Notes: generated from the sequence alone by a model not told the origin. Counted from the first letter of the stretch, positions 36,267 to 45,500 are shown. The stretch: 64,000 bases of DNA from Aquiflexum balticum DSM 16537 (GCF_900176595.1 NZ_LT838813.1:5868501-5932500), one strand, 5' to 3'. Numbers and translations: made by a program.

Positions 36267-36983
36267 ATGTTAGAAGTAATTGATTTGGTCAAAAAATACG
36301 GTAAACAAAATGCCGTAAACAACATCACTTTCAAATTGGATGGTGGCGAGGTTGTGGGGTTACTGGGCCCAAATGGCGCAGGAAAAAGTACCACGATGAA
36401 ATGTATTGTGGGTCTATTGAGAAAAACTTCAGGCGAAATCTACATTGGTGGTCAAGACCACCTTTCAGTAGCTGCCAAGAAACTTTTCTCCTACATTCCC
36501 GAAACCCCTCATGTTTACGACCTTCTGACTGTCAAGGAACACCTTCAATTTATCGCTCAGGCTTATGGCGTCAAAAACTGGCAATCTAAGGCGGAAAAGT
36601 GGATGGCACTTTATGACCTCAGTGACAAACAGGACAAACTGGGAAGGGATTTATCCAAAGGGATGAGACAAAAAGTTTCCATCTGCTGTGCTTTGCTGCC
36701 TGATCCACAGATGTTGTTTTTTGATGAACCCATGATAGGCTTGGATCCCAAAGCCATCAAAAACACCAAACAGATTTTCAGAGAATTAAAAGAACAAGGT
36801 AAAACCATTTTGGTAAGTACCCATCTGATAGATGGGGTGGAAAATATCGCTGACAGGATTATGATTATGAAAGACGGAAATATCATCGGCAACGATACAC
36901 TTCCCAATCTCAAGGCCACATTGAACAGTGGTGCAGATTCAAGTTTGGAGGATTTGTTTTTAGAACTGACAAAAGATGAATGA
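36267..36983 (+). CDS. ABC transporter ATP-binding protein
   Basis: A 238-aa ATPase with Walker A GPNGAGKST near residue 34, Q-loop IPETPHVYDLLTV near 75, the ABC signature as LSKGMRQKV near 131 (a variant of LSGGQ), Walker B MLFFDEPMIGLDP near 150 and the switch His in VSTHLIDG near 187. It overlaps the permease gene by 8 nt and energises it. The signature variant LSKGMRQK is common in export-type ABC-2 systems. The substrate is unknown. Confidence 0.92.
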   Translation: MLEVIDLVKKYGKQNAVNNITFKLDGGEVVGLLGPNGAGKSTTMKCIVGLLRKTSGEIYIGGQDHLSVAAKKLFSYIPETPHVYDLLTVKEHLQFIAQAYGVKNWQSKAEKWMALYDLSDKQDKLGRDLSKGMRQKVSICCALLPDPQMLFFDEPMIGLDPKAIKNTKQIFRELKEQGKTILVSTHLIDGVENIADRIMIMKDGNIIGNDTLPNLKATLNSGADSSLEDLFLELTKDE

Positions 36984-38619
36984 ATTCAGTCTATTGTTGC
37001 GCAAAGATATTTTTATCCTGATCAACAACATCAAGCTTATCCTCAAAAACCCACTCAGGTTATTGCCCTATTTATTTGTAGTCGGGTATTTCAGTTTTTT
37101 TTACCTCAGAAGAGGGACAAAGAAAACAGAAACAGAGGATATTGATCTTGAACAGCTTCAGGATGCTGCAGGTCAACTCGGTGAGGTGAATTTTGCACAG
37201 CAGAATATAGTCGGGGGAATTACACTTTTGGCTTTGGGTTTCCTGATGTTTCAGCTTTACAAAGCCACCAAGAAAAACGTCAGCTTCTTCAGTATGGCTG
37301 ATGTCAACCTGTTATTCACTTCCCCTGTCGCACCAGCCAAAATTCTGATCTACTATATGGTCCGATCTGTATTTCCGGCAGTGGGCGGAAGCTTTATATT
37401 CATTCTTTACAGCACTGCCCAACTCAATGAAATGTTTGATTTCAATATTTGGAACCTGCTGTTGATGTCTATGGGATTGACCCTGTTTTTCTTCATCCTT
37501 TCCCCTATCCGGTTTTTGGTTTATACCCTCAATACCAAATATGGTATTTTGACTTATATCAAAAACGGGGTTTTTGCCTTGGGCGGAATATTATCTTTGA
37601 TGATTTTGATCCCGGGGATGATGGCGGAAAAATTCTGGCAGGGCATGTTTGCCTGGATCGGCTCCAAATGGTTTGATTTCTTCCCTTTGGTAGGTTGGAG
37701 CCGGGGAATCATTACCTATTTGAGTCATGAAAATATCTGGATTGCTTTTGGATTTATTGCAGTTTATGTGCTTTCCTTTTTGCTGATTTTAAATTTGGTG
37801 ATTGTCCACTCAGGATACTACTATGAAGATGTGCTGGAATCCACTAAATCCAACGAGGAGGTCAAAGAAAAAGTAAAAGGCAAGCGGGAAGCTTCGGAAT
37901 CTTCCATGAGCCTCAATACCAAAAAGAAACTGGATCTCAAGGATTTCGGAACCGGTGCAACAGCCCTTTATTGGAGAAATTATGTCCACAGTTCCCGACA
38001 GGATTTCCACCCTCTTTTTGGGTTGTATGGGTTGATATTTGCAGGAATTGGTATTGTAATGGCTGTTCTATCCAATTTTGACTGGTTTAACCATGCCATC
38101 ATTTATGGATATTTGGCCACCATGCTGGCATTTTATTTTCTTGCCGGAATGGGCCGGACAAATGTGGGAGATCTTAAAAAACCGTTTTTTATCCTAATCC
38201 CCGCTTCTTGGCCTTCCAAGTTCTGGAATATCATCAAATTGGATATTTACCAGACTTTGATCTTTGCAGTGGTCCTGATCATCCCAACCGTTCTAATCGC
38301 ACAATTGAGTTGGGGACTGATGTTTCTTTTCCCATTTTGTTTGGGTACATTTTACATTGCAGGATTTGCCATTACCCTGACAACTCAGGTAGGTTTTTAT
38401 GAGGGTTGGGATCGAAAATTGATTAAACCCTTGATTGTGGGTGGAGTTATGTTTTTTGGAATTTTACCTTCTTTAGCGGCAGGTGTATTCGCCTATATCA
38501 TCTCCAAACAGGTGGTTTATGCATTTCTGGCCACAGGGATAGGTATGACCCTGGTCGCAACAGTTATGTTACATGTGGCTTTGGATATTGTGAGTAGGCT
38601 GGAGTTTAAGGAGATTTGA
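36976..38619 (+). CDS. ABC exporter membrane subunit (putative ABC_export family)
   Basis: A 547-aa integral membrane protein with about a dozen hydrophobic segments, the partner of the overlapping ATPase gene. The first membrane segment follows NPLRLLPYLFVVGYFSFFYL, and a charged cytoplasmic loop (residues about 300-325, TKSNEEVKEKVKGKREA) sits mid-protein. It resembles the putative ABC exporter family found in Bacteroidota and Firmicutes. The substrate is not predictable. The gene ends before a hairpin-rich spacer. Confidence 0.75.
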   Translation: MNEFSLLLRKDIFILINNIKLILKNPLRLLPYLFVVGYFSFFYLRRGTKKTETEDIDLEQLQDAAGQLGEVNFAQQNIVGGITLLALGFLMFQLYKATKKNVSFFSMADVNLLFTSPVAPAKILIYYMVRSVFPAVGGSFIFILYSTAQLNEMFDFNIWNLLLMSMGLTLFFFILSPIRFLVYTLNTKYGILTYIKNGVFALGGILSLMILIPGMMAEKFWQGMFAWIGSKWFDFFPLVGWSRGIITYLSHENIWIAFGFIAVYVLSFLLILNLVIVHSGYYYEDVLESTKSNEEVKEKVKGKREASESSMSLNTKKKLDLKDFGTGATALYWRNYVHSSRQDFHPLFGLYGLIFAGIGIVMAVLSNFDWFNHAIIYGYLATMLAFYFLAGMGRTNVGDLKKPFFILIPASWPSKFWNIIKLDIYQTLIFAVVLIIPTVLIAQLSWGLMFLFPFCLGTFYIAGFAITLTTQVGFYEGWDRKLIKPLIVGGVMFFGILPSLAAGVFAYIISKQVVYAFLATGIGMTLVATVMLHVALDIVSRLEFKEI

Positions 38620-38633
38620 CGGAGGTTATTATC

Positions 38634-38700
38634 GGATGACCGATGACGGATGTTGGGTTAGACCGAAGACGGAAGACGGAAGACGGAAGAATCCGCACCC
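38634..38700. repeat. Heptamer-periodic repeat (GACGGAA type)
   Basis: After the ABC permease gene the spacer carries a 7-bp tandem pattern: GATGACCGATGACGGA, then GACCGAAGACGGAAGACGGA and onward. Related degenerate copies recur in spacers near 39905-39925, 53108-53122 and 59340-59362. Confidence 0.7.
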
Positions 38701-38716
38701 AGAACCCATAAATATG

Positions 38717-38770
38717 AAACCTTTGAGGTCTTCCTATCCGCGACGTCAGGACCTCGAAGGTTTTTTTATT
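38717..38770 (+). terminator. Terminator-like hairpin in the 427-bp spacer
   Basis: AAACCTTTGAGGTC (38717-38730) pairs, with one G-T mismatch, with GACCTCGAAGGTTT (38750-38763), followed by seven T residues. It could end the ABC exporter transcript, though it is about 100 bp past the stop. A related palindrome lies at 38929-38960. Confidence 0.65.
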
Positions 38771-38928
38771 AGATTAAACGAAAAAATGAAAATACCATTG
38801 AGGTTATTTTTACCACATAGTCCGTGTAGATCACATAGCATGATTACAAACTTTTCTTTTTATCATCCAAGAACAAATAGAATAAATAACCATGTGTTCT
38901 ATGAATCTATTTGGTAAATGAACAAAAA

Positions 38929-38960
38929 GACCTTCGAGGTTAAAAAAAACCTCAAAGGTC
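38929..38960. repeat. Second copy of the ACCTTyGAGGT palindrome
   Basis: GACCTTCGAGGTT and AACCTCAAAGGTC form a 13-bp stem around a poly-A loop; the arms share sequence with the hairpin at 38717-38763, so both look like copies of a dispersed palindromic element. A heptamer-periodic CTAAAAT run follows at about 39008-39040. Confidence 0.6.
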
Positions 38961-39046
38961 AACGGGCCTCTTGTCTTTTGTCTCTCCGATACTTGGGGCA
39001 GGCTTTGTTGCTAAAATCTACATTCTAAAATCTAAAATCTCCCCTC

Positions 39047-39616
39047 TCACTCCACCACAATCCCATACTTTAGCAACAATCCCGGCAATCCATCCAAAGC
39101 AAACTTTGCTTTTTTGATCCTGTTGGTTTCGGGATCGATGATGAAATTTTTAGCATGTCTCAAATCGGCTTTTACCAGAATGGTATTTTCAAATATGGCT
39201 CCATTGAGATCCGAACCTTGAAAATCAGACCCAGTTAAATCAGCCTCAACAAAATCAGTTTCAAACAACCTACAGTTCTTAAATTGAATGTTTTTCAACT
39301 TGCATTGATAAAATGAGGTGTTGTCCAACAGGCAGTTTTCAAAGTCAAGATCCAATCCTATACCTTCACATTTATCAAAGCGCAAACCTAAAAGCTTGCA
39401 ATCCTTGAATTTTACTTCCTGCAAGGCAGTTTTGAAAAGTTTGGCCAAACTCAGGTTACAGCCAAAAAATCCACAATCCAAAAATCTGGAACCCGAAAGA
39501 TCGACCTCTGAGAAATTACAGTTTTTAAAGGTACAGGATTCATATTCTCCTTTTTGGAAGATGGACGGCGAGAAATCCTTATTGGAAAAAATCTGATCTT
39601 GGTGGTAGGTGGACAT
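39047..39616 (-). CDS. Pentapeptide-repeat protein
   Basis: A 189-aa protein built almost entirely of pentapeptide repeats (A/C/S/T)-(D/N)-(L/F)-x-x, for example CTFKNCNFSEVDLSG near residue 28, LTGSDFQGSDLNGAIFENT near 126 and KFKDCKLLGLRF near 70. These fold into a right-handed quadrilateral beta-helix. It lacks a signal peptide. Size and a bipartite repeat region resemble the Qnr/MfpA-like DNA-mimic branch, but no resistance function can be claimed. Monocistronic, flanked by hairpin-rich spacers. Confidence 0.85.
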   Translation of the reverse strand: MSTYHQDQIFSNKDFSPSIFQKGEYESCTFKNCNFSEVDLSGSRFLDCGFFGCNLSLAKLFKTALQEVKFKDCKLLGLRFDKCEGIGLDLDFENCLLDNTSFYQCKLKNIQFKNCRLFETDFVEADLTGSDFQGSDLNGAIFENTILVKADLRHAKNFIIDPETNRIKKAKFALDGLPGLLLKYGIVVE

Positions 39617-39693
39617 GTTTGCAAATATTTCATTTCTTTTTTAAAAGCAGGTCATAGCCTTAAATAATTTTATCCTTTATCTCTCTTTTTAAT

Positions 39694-39738
39694 AGCGTTA
39701 CAAACGCTGGACTCAGGGTCACGAAGCTACAAGCTTCG
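39694..39738. repeat. Twin stem-loops with identical ACA loops
   Basis: AGCGTT-ACA-AACGCT (39694-39708) and CGAAGCT-ACA-AGCTTCG (39722-39738) sit 13 bp apart in the 384-bp spacer before the alcohol dehydrogenase. Paired short hairpins like this are typical of REP elements. The same spacer contains CCTCGCAATGACG (39865-39877), part of the widespread CGTCATTGCGAGG-type dispersed repeat, and a CATCGGT heptamer run (39908-39927). Confidence 0.6.
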
Positions 39739-40000
39739 GACAACGAGGTGGTTTTTGTTAATTGTTTCTTAAAACTTATTCTTACCACTTCATCAGCCAA
39801 CCCCTAGAGATTGCCACCTCGCACAAAATCCAAATCTAAAAATCAAGCAATCTGAAGTGCTCCTCGCAATGACGCAAGCTACTTTCTTTCCACTAACCTT
39901 ACATCCGTCATCGGTCATCGGTCATCAAACAATCCATACCCTTAAACTTTTCCCCAAAAAAATCCTTATTTTTATTTTTCAACATAACCCTATTAACCCT

Positions 40001-41032
40001 ATGAAAGCACTTGTCCTGGAATCCTACAATAATCTTGTCTATAAAGATGTACCTGAACCTGAATACCTGCCCAATGAGGTTTTGGTCAGGGTAAAGGCCT
40101 GTGGTATCTGTGGCAGTGATGTACATGGCATGGATGGCAGTTCGGGAAGGAGAAATCCCCCACTGATCATGGGACATGAGGCATCAGGTGTGATCGTAGA
40201 AACCGGTAGTGATGTTAAGGCCTTTTCTGTTGGAGACCGGGTGACTTTTGATTCTACTGTCTATGAACTCAATGATTGGTACACGCTGAAAGGCAAATAC
40301 AATTTAAGTGACAACAGAAAAGTCCTTGGGGTCTCCCCAAAAGAATACCGGAGACATGGTGCATTTGCAGAATACGTGGTGGTACCCGAACATATCCTCT
40401 ATAAAATCCCCGATTCAGTTTCCTTTGAACAGGCGGCCATGGTAGAACCCATAGCCGTCTCAGCCCATGCGGTCGATCTCACGCCTATCAGTCTGATGGA
40501 TACGGTTCTAGTAGTTGGTGCAGGAATGATCGGACTTTTTCTGATTCAGGTACTCAAACTTTCCAATGCGGGAACTATCATCGCGGTTGATTTGGATGAC
40601 AAAAAGCTTGAATTGGCCCGGAAATTCGGTGCTGACCATACCTTCAATGCCAAAGATGAATACTTACAGCAATCCATTTTAAGCTTAACTCATAACAGAG
40701 GTGCTGATGTGGCCTTTGAGGCAGTGGGTATCGGTGCTACGGTGAAAATGGCCATAGAGAATGTCCGAAAAGGTGGGACGGTCACCTTGGTCGGTAATCT
40801 TGCGCAACAGGTGGAATTTCCCCTTCAGGCAGTGGTGACAAGAGAAATCAGATTGCAGGGGAGTTGCTCCATAGCAGGGGAATATGACAAGGTATTGGAG
40901 ATGATGGAAAAGGGATTGATCGATGTGGATTCCCTTTTGAGTGTCAAGGCACCCTTGAGTGAGGGAGCAGCATGGTTCAAAAAGCTGTATGACAAAGAAC
41001 CCGGATTAAACAAAGTAGTTCTCCAACCCTAA
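40001..41032 (+). CDS. Zinc-type medium-chain alcohol/polyol dehydrogenase
   Basis: A 343-aa MDR-family dehydrogenase; the reading frame extends to 39857, but MKALVLESYN at 40001 is the family start. Catalytic zinc ligands are Cys37 (GICGSD), His59 and Glu60 (MGHEASG); the NAD-binding VVGAGMIGLFLIQVLKL lies near 165. The four structural-zinc cysteines are all replaced (Glu89, Asp92, Thr95, Ser103), so that site is probably empty. It lies 6 nt upstream of a Gfo/Idh/MocA gene, suggesting joint sugar or polyol oxidation. Confidence 0.88.
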   Translation: MKALVLESYNNLVYKDVPEPEYLPNEVLVRVKACGICGSDVHGMDGSSGRRNPPLIMGHEASGVIVETGSDVKAFSVGDRVTFDSTVYELNDWYTLKGKYNLSDNRKVLGVSPKEYRRHGAFAEYVVVPEHILYKIPDSVSFEQAAMVEPIAVSAHAVDLTPISLMDTVLVVGAGMIGLFLIQVLKLSNAGTIIAVDLDDKKLELARKFGADHTFNAKDEYLQQSILSLTHNRGADVAFEAVGIGATVKMAIENVRKGGTVTLVGNLAQQVEFPLQAVVTREIRLQGSCSIAGEYDKVLEMMEKGLIDVDSLLSVKAPLSEGAAWFKKLYDKEPGLNKVVLQP

Positions 41033-41038
41033 GCCATC

Positions 41039-42154
41039 ATGTACAAAACAGGAATTATCGGTTGCGGTAAAGTTGCCCACCTCCACGCCAAAGCATTGCA
41101 AAACGCTCCCCAATCTGAGTTTACCGCTGTCTTCAGCAGGACATTGGATAAGGCCAAAAGCTTTGCAGCTACTTATGGTGTCAAAGCTTATAACAATATC
41201 ACCGAAATGGTGGAAAAGGAAAAACTGGACCTGGTCATGGTCTGCACCCCACATCCCAACCACTTAGAACCAACCTTGGAAGCCATGGCTGCCGGTGCAC
41301 ATGTGATTGTGGAAAAACCATTGGCTTCCACTTTGGCGGATTGTGATGTCATGATCGCCGCCTCAAAAAAATATGGCAAAAAACTGGGAGTTATCAGTCA
41401 AAGGAGATTTTATGAATCGGTGCAACGAGCCAAAAAAGCCATTGAGGATGGGAAAATCGGCAAACCTGCCTTGGGAACAGTGACCATGTTGGGTTGGCGG
41501 GACGAGAATTATTACAAATCTGATCCTTGGCGGGGTTCATGGGAACATGAAGGCGGTGGCGTAATGGTCAATCAGGCCCCACATCAATTGGATGTATTGC
41601 TTTGGCTGATGGGAGAAGTGGACGAAGTATATGGGACCTGGGCCAATCTCAACCATCCCTATATAGAAGTGGAAGACACGGCATTGGCCATCGTCAAATT
41701 CAAGAACGGAGGCTTGGGCAATATCCTGTTGACCAATTCCACCAAACCCGGTATCCATGGCAAAATCCATGTTCATGGGAGTAACGGGGCCTCCGTGGGA
41801 ATCCAACCTGAAGCAGGCGCCATGTTTATTGCAGGCATGTCAGGTATTTCTGAACCGCCCAAAAATGACCTTTGGACCATTCCCGGCGAAGAGCATTTGT
41901 TAGCTGAATTTATCAAAGAAGATACTGCGATATTTCACAAAATCGACCCCACCGTCCATTATATCCAATTACAAATCGAGGAATTCATGGATGCCTTGGC
42001 CCAAGGCAGGGAACCCTTGGTCACTGGAGAAGAAGGCCGCAGGACCGTAGAACTCTTCACCGCCATCTACCGCAGCACCCGAGACAACAAGCCGGTAAAG
42101 TTTCCATTGAAGGCTGAAGAAGGGAGAGGGGATATGGATGGGAGGTTGGGGTAG
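41039..42154 (+). CDS. Gfo/Idh/MocA family oxidoreductase
   Basis: A 371-aa NAD(P)-dependent sugar oxidoreductase. N-terminal Rossmann motif GIIGCGKVAHLHAKAL (residues 5-20), the catalytic-domain EKPLAST near 96 and the substrate-domain motif GGGVMVNQAPHQLD near 175, with the conserved His. The C terminus has a short charged extension. It is paired with the upstream zinc-type dehydrogenase (6-nt gap), and downstream is only the tail of a degraded amidohydrolase gene, so the operon may once have been longer. Confidence 0.9.
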   Translation: MYKTGIIGCGKVAHLHAKALQNAPQSEFTAVFSRTLDKAKSFAATYGVKAYNNITEMVEKEKLDLVMVCTPHPNHLEPTLEAMAAGAHVIVEKPLASTLADCDVMIAASKKYGKKLGVISQRRFYESVQRAKKAIEDGKIGKPALGTVTMLGWRDENYYKSDPWRGSWEHEGGGVMVNQAPHQLDVLLWLMGEVDEVYGTWANLNHPYIEVEDTALAIVKFKNGGLGNILLTNSTKPGIHGKIHVHGSNGASVGIQPEAGAMFIAGMSGISEPPKNDLWTIPGEEHLLAEFIKEDTAIFHKIDPTVHYIQLQIEEFMDALAQGREPLVTGEEGRRTVELFTAIYRSTRDNKPVKFPLKAEEGRGDMDGRLG

Positions 42155-42276
42155 GGTTATGCTATTTTTCCAATCTTTGGAAAGTAAATGGGGCGCTGGT
42201 CAGGGGCAAATGGTTGCCAAAAGAGAAGTTGCAGGGTGAGTTGAGGAGGATTGAGGAGAAGAATTTGAGGAGGTGA
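42151..42276 (+). pseudogene. 3' remnant of an amidohydrolase gene
   Basis: A frame ending at 42276 encodes about 33 recognisable residues, WKVNGALVRGKWLPKEKLQ at its core, which matches the usual C-terminal end of imidazolonepropionase-like/amidohydrolase proteins (VNG..VRGKWLPKEEL). The rest of the gene is missing and no start is present. It immediately abuts the AT-rich island, so the island's arrival or a rearrangement may have removed the gene. The identification rests on a short motif. Confidence 0.55.
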
Positions 42277-42339
42277 GAGGGGTTTTGTATAATTGTTGGG
42301 TCAAATTAATCGTGAAGAATGGGAGTGTTTTGTTTAACA

Positions 42340-44445
42340 TTATCCCAGATACAATTCTTTTAATTTACCAATTATGCTGTCAATTTTCAATTGTTCCGCA
42401 TATTTCCTCTTACCAATATACCGGTCAAAAGAATCGATTACAGCAGCATTATCTCTAGGTGCCTTGGCATAATATTGAGAGGATACTCCTTTCATATACT
42501 CAGATTGAAACCAATCTAAATCAGTTTTAAACACTTTCTTTAACTTTACCGGTATTAGGGATTCTAGGTAAATAAATGTATTCGAATCATTAAAAAATTC
42601 TTTACCCAATATAAGTTTCTTATCTTCAAACAATGAAGGTTCTTTTGGAGTTGATAGAAACTTTTTTAATGCTTCATGCCCCAAAGCCACTTTTATTTTC
42701 TCAATGGTTTTATCTCCAATACCTTTAATTTTTTTCACTGAAGTAAAAAACTTTTCATTTATGACAAATCGGTTCTTTTCATAAATTTCAGAAATGCTGA
42801 CGAGCTGCTCAGGCTTTAAATTGCATTCTTTTAATTTCATTCTAATTTCCTGATTATCGGGTAATGTTTTAAATATTTGTTCAGCTTCTTTTGTGGTTGT
42901 GGCTTCTATTTTCTCATTTACTTGTTTTTTTGTATGATTTTGTTTCAAACTTCCGTCTAATTCAATTCCATGCAATTGGTTAAATATATATTTATAGACA
43001 TTAGTGATGTAATCTAAATCATTAGTCATGAAAAAATCATTAGTCATTGTCTTAGGCATATTTGAGAAACCAAAAACAATTCCCCACAAACTAAAAGCAA
43101 TACGGAAATCTCCAATTTCATTTGAAATGAGATAATCTTCTAGTTTATCAATGTCAGATTCACCTTTTTGACAGAAAGCGGCAAATGATTCAAGTGTTGT
43201 ATTTTTGCTAGCCTTAAGGTCAAATGCTGAAAATTCATTTAAATTTTTCAATAAAGCATTAATGTATTGTTGCAAAGAACTCCCATCCCATTTTTCTTGA
43301 TATTCATCTTTGAATATTTTGCCTCCTGCTTTTGCAAACTCATAGCGTGATTGAATAAATTCATCACTATTGAAGGCTTCTTCTAAATACTCATTAAATA
43401 ATTTTCCAAGAAAATCTTTTTGCTCTGGAATACTAACAATTCTTTTGAACTCCAATTTAGGTAGGCATGATATATCGCACTTAGAATTCTTTTGACTATG
43501 TTCAATACTTAAAACTTGATTTTCCAAGTTTTGTATATAGAAATTAAGGGCTTTATCCTTATCCTTTGAAGGAGCAAAAAACTGCATAACTTGATATTTT
43601 GAAAAATCATTTTGGCGAAGCCAACTATCCCAAAGATTTTCTTGTTTCAATAAGCTGTAAAAATCGCATTGATATTTTTCAGACTTTTCTTTAATTACTG
43701 GTGACAGATATGTGCCTATTAACTCATTATTTATTACACTATAAATTATTTTTAATTGTTCTTCTTGTTGAAAGGTTGCCCTATTGTCTGGATTTCTAAT
43801 GATTGCAGATAAGGTGTTTTGTAAATTTCGGGTATACTTTTTCAAAGTAACAATATCTTGAGAAACTGATTTGTTTGAAGCAATTAAATAAGCATAGAAT
43901 AAACCTTTAAGTTTATTAATTCTTCGATCTTCAGATATATATTTTGAAAAATCATTCATGGAATCCTCTATGTTACTTTTTCCCCATTCAAACCTCTTTA
44001 TGTTACTCTCCTTTTCTATAGTAATAAAAGAATTCTCGTATACTGAAACCATCTTTGTTTCAATACTTGGTTCAGCTTTAGATATAGTGCTTGTTTTTTC
44101 GGAATCATTTCTAAAAATTATTTTTGTCGAAAATGGATTTAGGTAAATCGTTTCTTCTGCAAAAAATAATCCCCCTTGGCCCTTTATTATATCCTCCTTG
44201 AGAGTTTTTGGTTCAATCTCTATAACCATTGGATAGTTTTCTAATTCTTTATCATCAATATCAAAATTTGGATATTTGTCGTACAGAATTATTCTATTAT
44301 CCAAATTGTTTGGTTCAACTTTTTCAAACCGCTTATATCCAAAGCCTCGCCTTGCATAAAAACTAGCCGGTGATACTGATTCACTCGACATTATATTGTT
44401 GAAATTCAATGTAGTTGTCGGTATATAGAGTTTTTCTGGTATCAT
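42340..44445 (-). CDS. Large HhH-containing protein of unknown function (island gene 5)
   Basis: A 701-aa protein I cannot assign to a named family. It starts MIPEKLYIPTTTLNF and has an N-terminal region rich in beta-type sequence, a long alpha-helical middle (about 160-480), and one clear helix-hairpin-helix DNA-binding motif near residues 571-592 (VKKIKGIGDKTIEKIKVAL). No Walker, methylase or obvious nuclease motif is visible. Its start overlaps the helicase stop by 4 nt, so the two are translated as a pair. Base composition is strikingly AT-rich: positions 43741-43800 hold 16 G/C against 31 in 41701-41760. A DNA-processing partner of the helicase is the best guess. Confidence 0.6.
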   Translation of the reverse strand: MIPEKLYIPTTTLNFNNIMSSESVSPASFYARRGFGYKRFEKVEPNNLDNRIILYDKYPNFDIDDKELENYPMVIEIEPKTLKEDIIKGQGGLFFAEETIYLNPFSTKIIFRNDSEKTSTISKAEPSIETKMVSVYENSFITIEKESNIKRFEWGKSNIEDSMNDFSKYISEDRRINKLKGLFYAYLIASNKSVSQDIVTLKKYTRNLQNTLSAIIRNPDNRATFQQEEQLKIIYSVINNELIGTYLSPVIKEKSEKYQCDFYSLLKQENLWDSWLRQNDFSKYQVMQFFAPSKDKDKALNFYIQNLENQVLSIEHSQKNSKCDISCLPKLEFKRIVSIPEQKDFLGKLFNEYLEEAFNSDEFIQSRYEFAKAGGKIFKDEYQEKWDGSSLQQYINALLKNLNEFSAFDLKASKNTTLESFAAFCQKGESDIDKLEDYLISNEIGDFRIAFSLWGIVFGFSNMPKTMTNDFFMTNDLDYITNVYKYIFNQLHGIELDGSLKQNHTKKQVNEKIEATTTKEAEQIFKTLPDNQEIRMKLKECNLKPEQLVSISEIYEKNRFVINEKFFTSVKKIKGIGDKTIEKIKVALGHEALKKFLSTPKEPSLFEDKKLILGKEFFNDSNTFIYLESLIPVKLKKVFKTDLDWFQSEYMKGVSSQYYAKAPRDNAAVIDSFDRYIGKRKYAEQLKIDSIIGKLKELYLG

Positions 44446-45500
44446 AATAATTCTGTATTTCCTGCTATACTTGTATCATAAAGATTTCCGGGAACAGTAT
44501 CAAAGAAACTTGATAAATTTCCTGAGTGCAAAATGTATAATGATTGATATGTTCTTGTAAGAGCAACATAAAGAGGGTTTCTATCATCATTATCAGAACT
44601 TGTACAATCGGGTAAAAATACTGCTTCGAATTGCAATCCTTTTGAACTATGATATGTCATAATCTTAGGGTTATCTGAGTTAAAATTCAAATCAATGTTA
44701 TCATTTACTTTAGCTTCAACATTTATTCCTTTACTTTTTAAATATTCTTCGACATTTTTTACTTGTAAATTGTTTCTAAGTAAAATGCCGACATCCACAA
44801 AATTTCTATTTTTAACAATCTCTGCTATTGCATCAAGTTGTTTATAAGAAGAACTATAATATAAAATCTTAGGTTTTTCAATGCCTTCATTTCTACATCT
44901 ATCTTCTAAATCATCTCTTTCACTATTTACATATTGAGCAACTCGAGCAATTTTCTTTGGCAAGCGGTGATTAAAAACTAATTGCTCCATTTGGAATTTC
45001 GTTATACTGCCAATTTCTTCCATAGAGATTGTTTTTTTGTCTTCAAAAAATTTATATAACTGTTGGGCGGAATCCCCATAAAGCAATAATGCTTTCCTTG
45101 CTTTACTTTTGAAAAGTAATATGTCATCTTTTGAAAAATCTTGTGCTTCATCCACAATAACGTAATCAAAAGCTCCTTTCTTCCAATCGCCTTTTTCCCA
45201 ACTACCATTATCCTTTGACCAAAAGAAACACTTATGGTAATTTTCAACATTATTAATATTTAACTCAATTTGTCCAATCCCATCGGACATATATTGCTTA
45301 AGGGCTTTTGTAAAGACCACAAACAACCAACTTCCTTTACCCTCGTTTTGAATTTGTTTTGCTTTCCAAAGAGCCAGAATTGATTTTCCACTTCCGGCAC
45401 AACCTTTTACAATAAAGGAATTATCTGTTCTCTTATTAATGATTTTTACCTGATAATCATCAAGTTCTGAATCGTTTATGTAGAAACTCCGTCTAGGCAT
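44442..45500 (-). CDS. Compact superfamily 1 (UvrD/Rep-like) helicase (island gene 4)
   Basis: A 352-aa helicase with a full motif set: Q motif near DDYQVKI (14-20), Walker A GCAGSGKS (33-40), Walker B VDEAQD (116-121), motif III GDSAQQLY (142-149), NHRLPKKIA near 177, motif V MTYHSSKGLQFEAVFLP (281-297) and motif VI YVALTRTYQSLYI (311-323). It is about half the usual UvrD length because the 1B and 2B insertion domains are minimal. The translocase chemistry looks intact, while unwinding may depend on a partner, probably the overlapping 701-aa protein. An ATP-driven DNA translocase role in defence or repair is inferred. Confidence 0.85.
   Translation of the reverse strand: MPRRSFYINDSELDDYQVKIINKRTDNSFIVKGCAGSGKSILALWKAKQIQNEGKGSWLFVVFTKALKQYMSDGIGQIELNINNVENYHKCFFWSKDNGSWEKGDWKKGAFDYVIVDEAQDFSKDDILLFKSKARKALLLYGDSAQQLYKFFEDKKTISMEEIGSITKFQMEQLVFNHRLPKKIARVAQYVNSERDDLEDRCRNEGIEKPKILYYSSSYKQLDAIAEIVKNRNFVDVGILLRNNLQVKNVEEYLKSKGINVEAKVNDNIDLNFNSDNPKIMTYHSSKGLQFEAVFLPDCTSSDNDDRNPLYVALTRTYQSLYILHSGNLSSFFDTVPGNLYDTSIAGNTELL

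Noticed and set aside
38634..39040. Possible CRISPR array in the repeat-rich spacer
   Set aside because: Units are 7 bp with no spacers; no cas genes are present.
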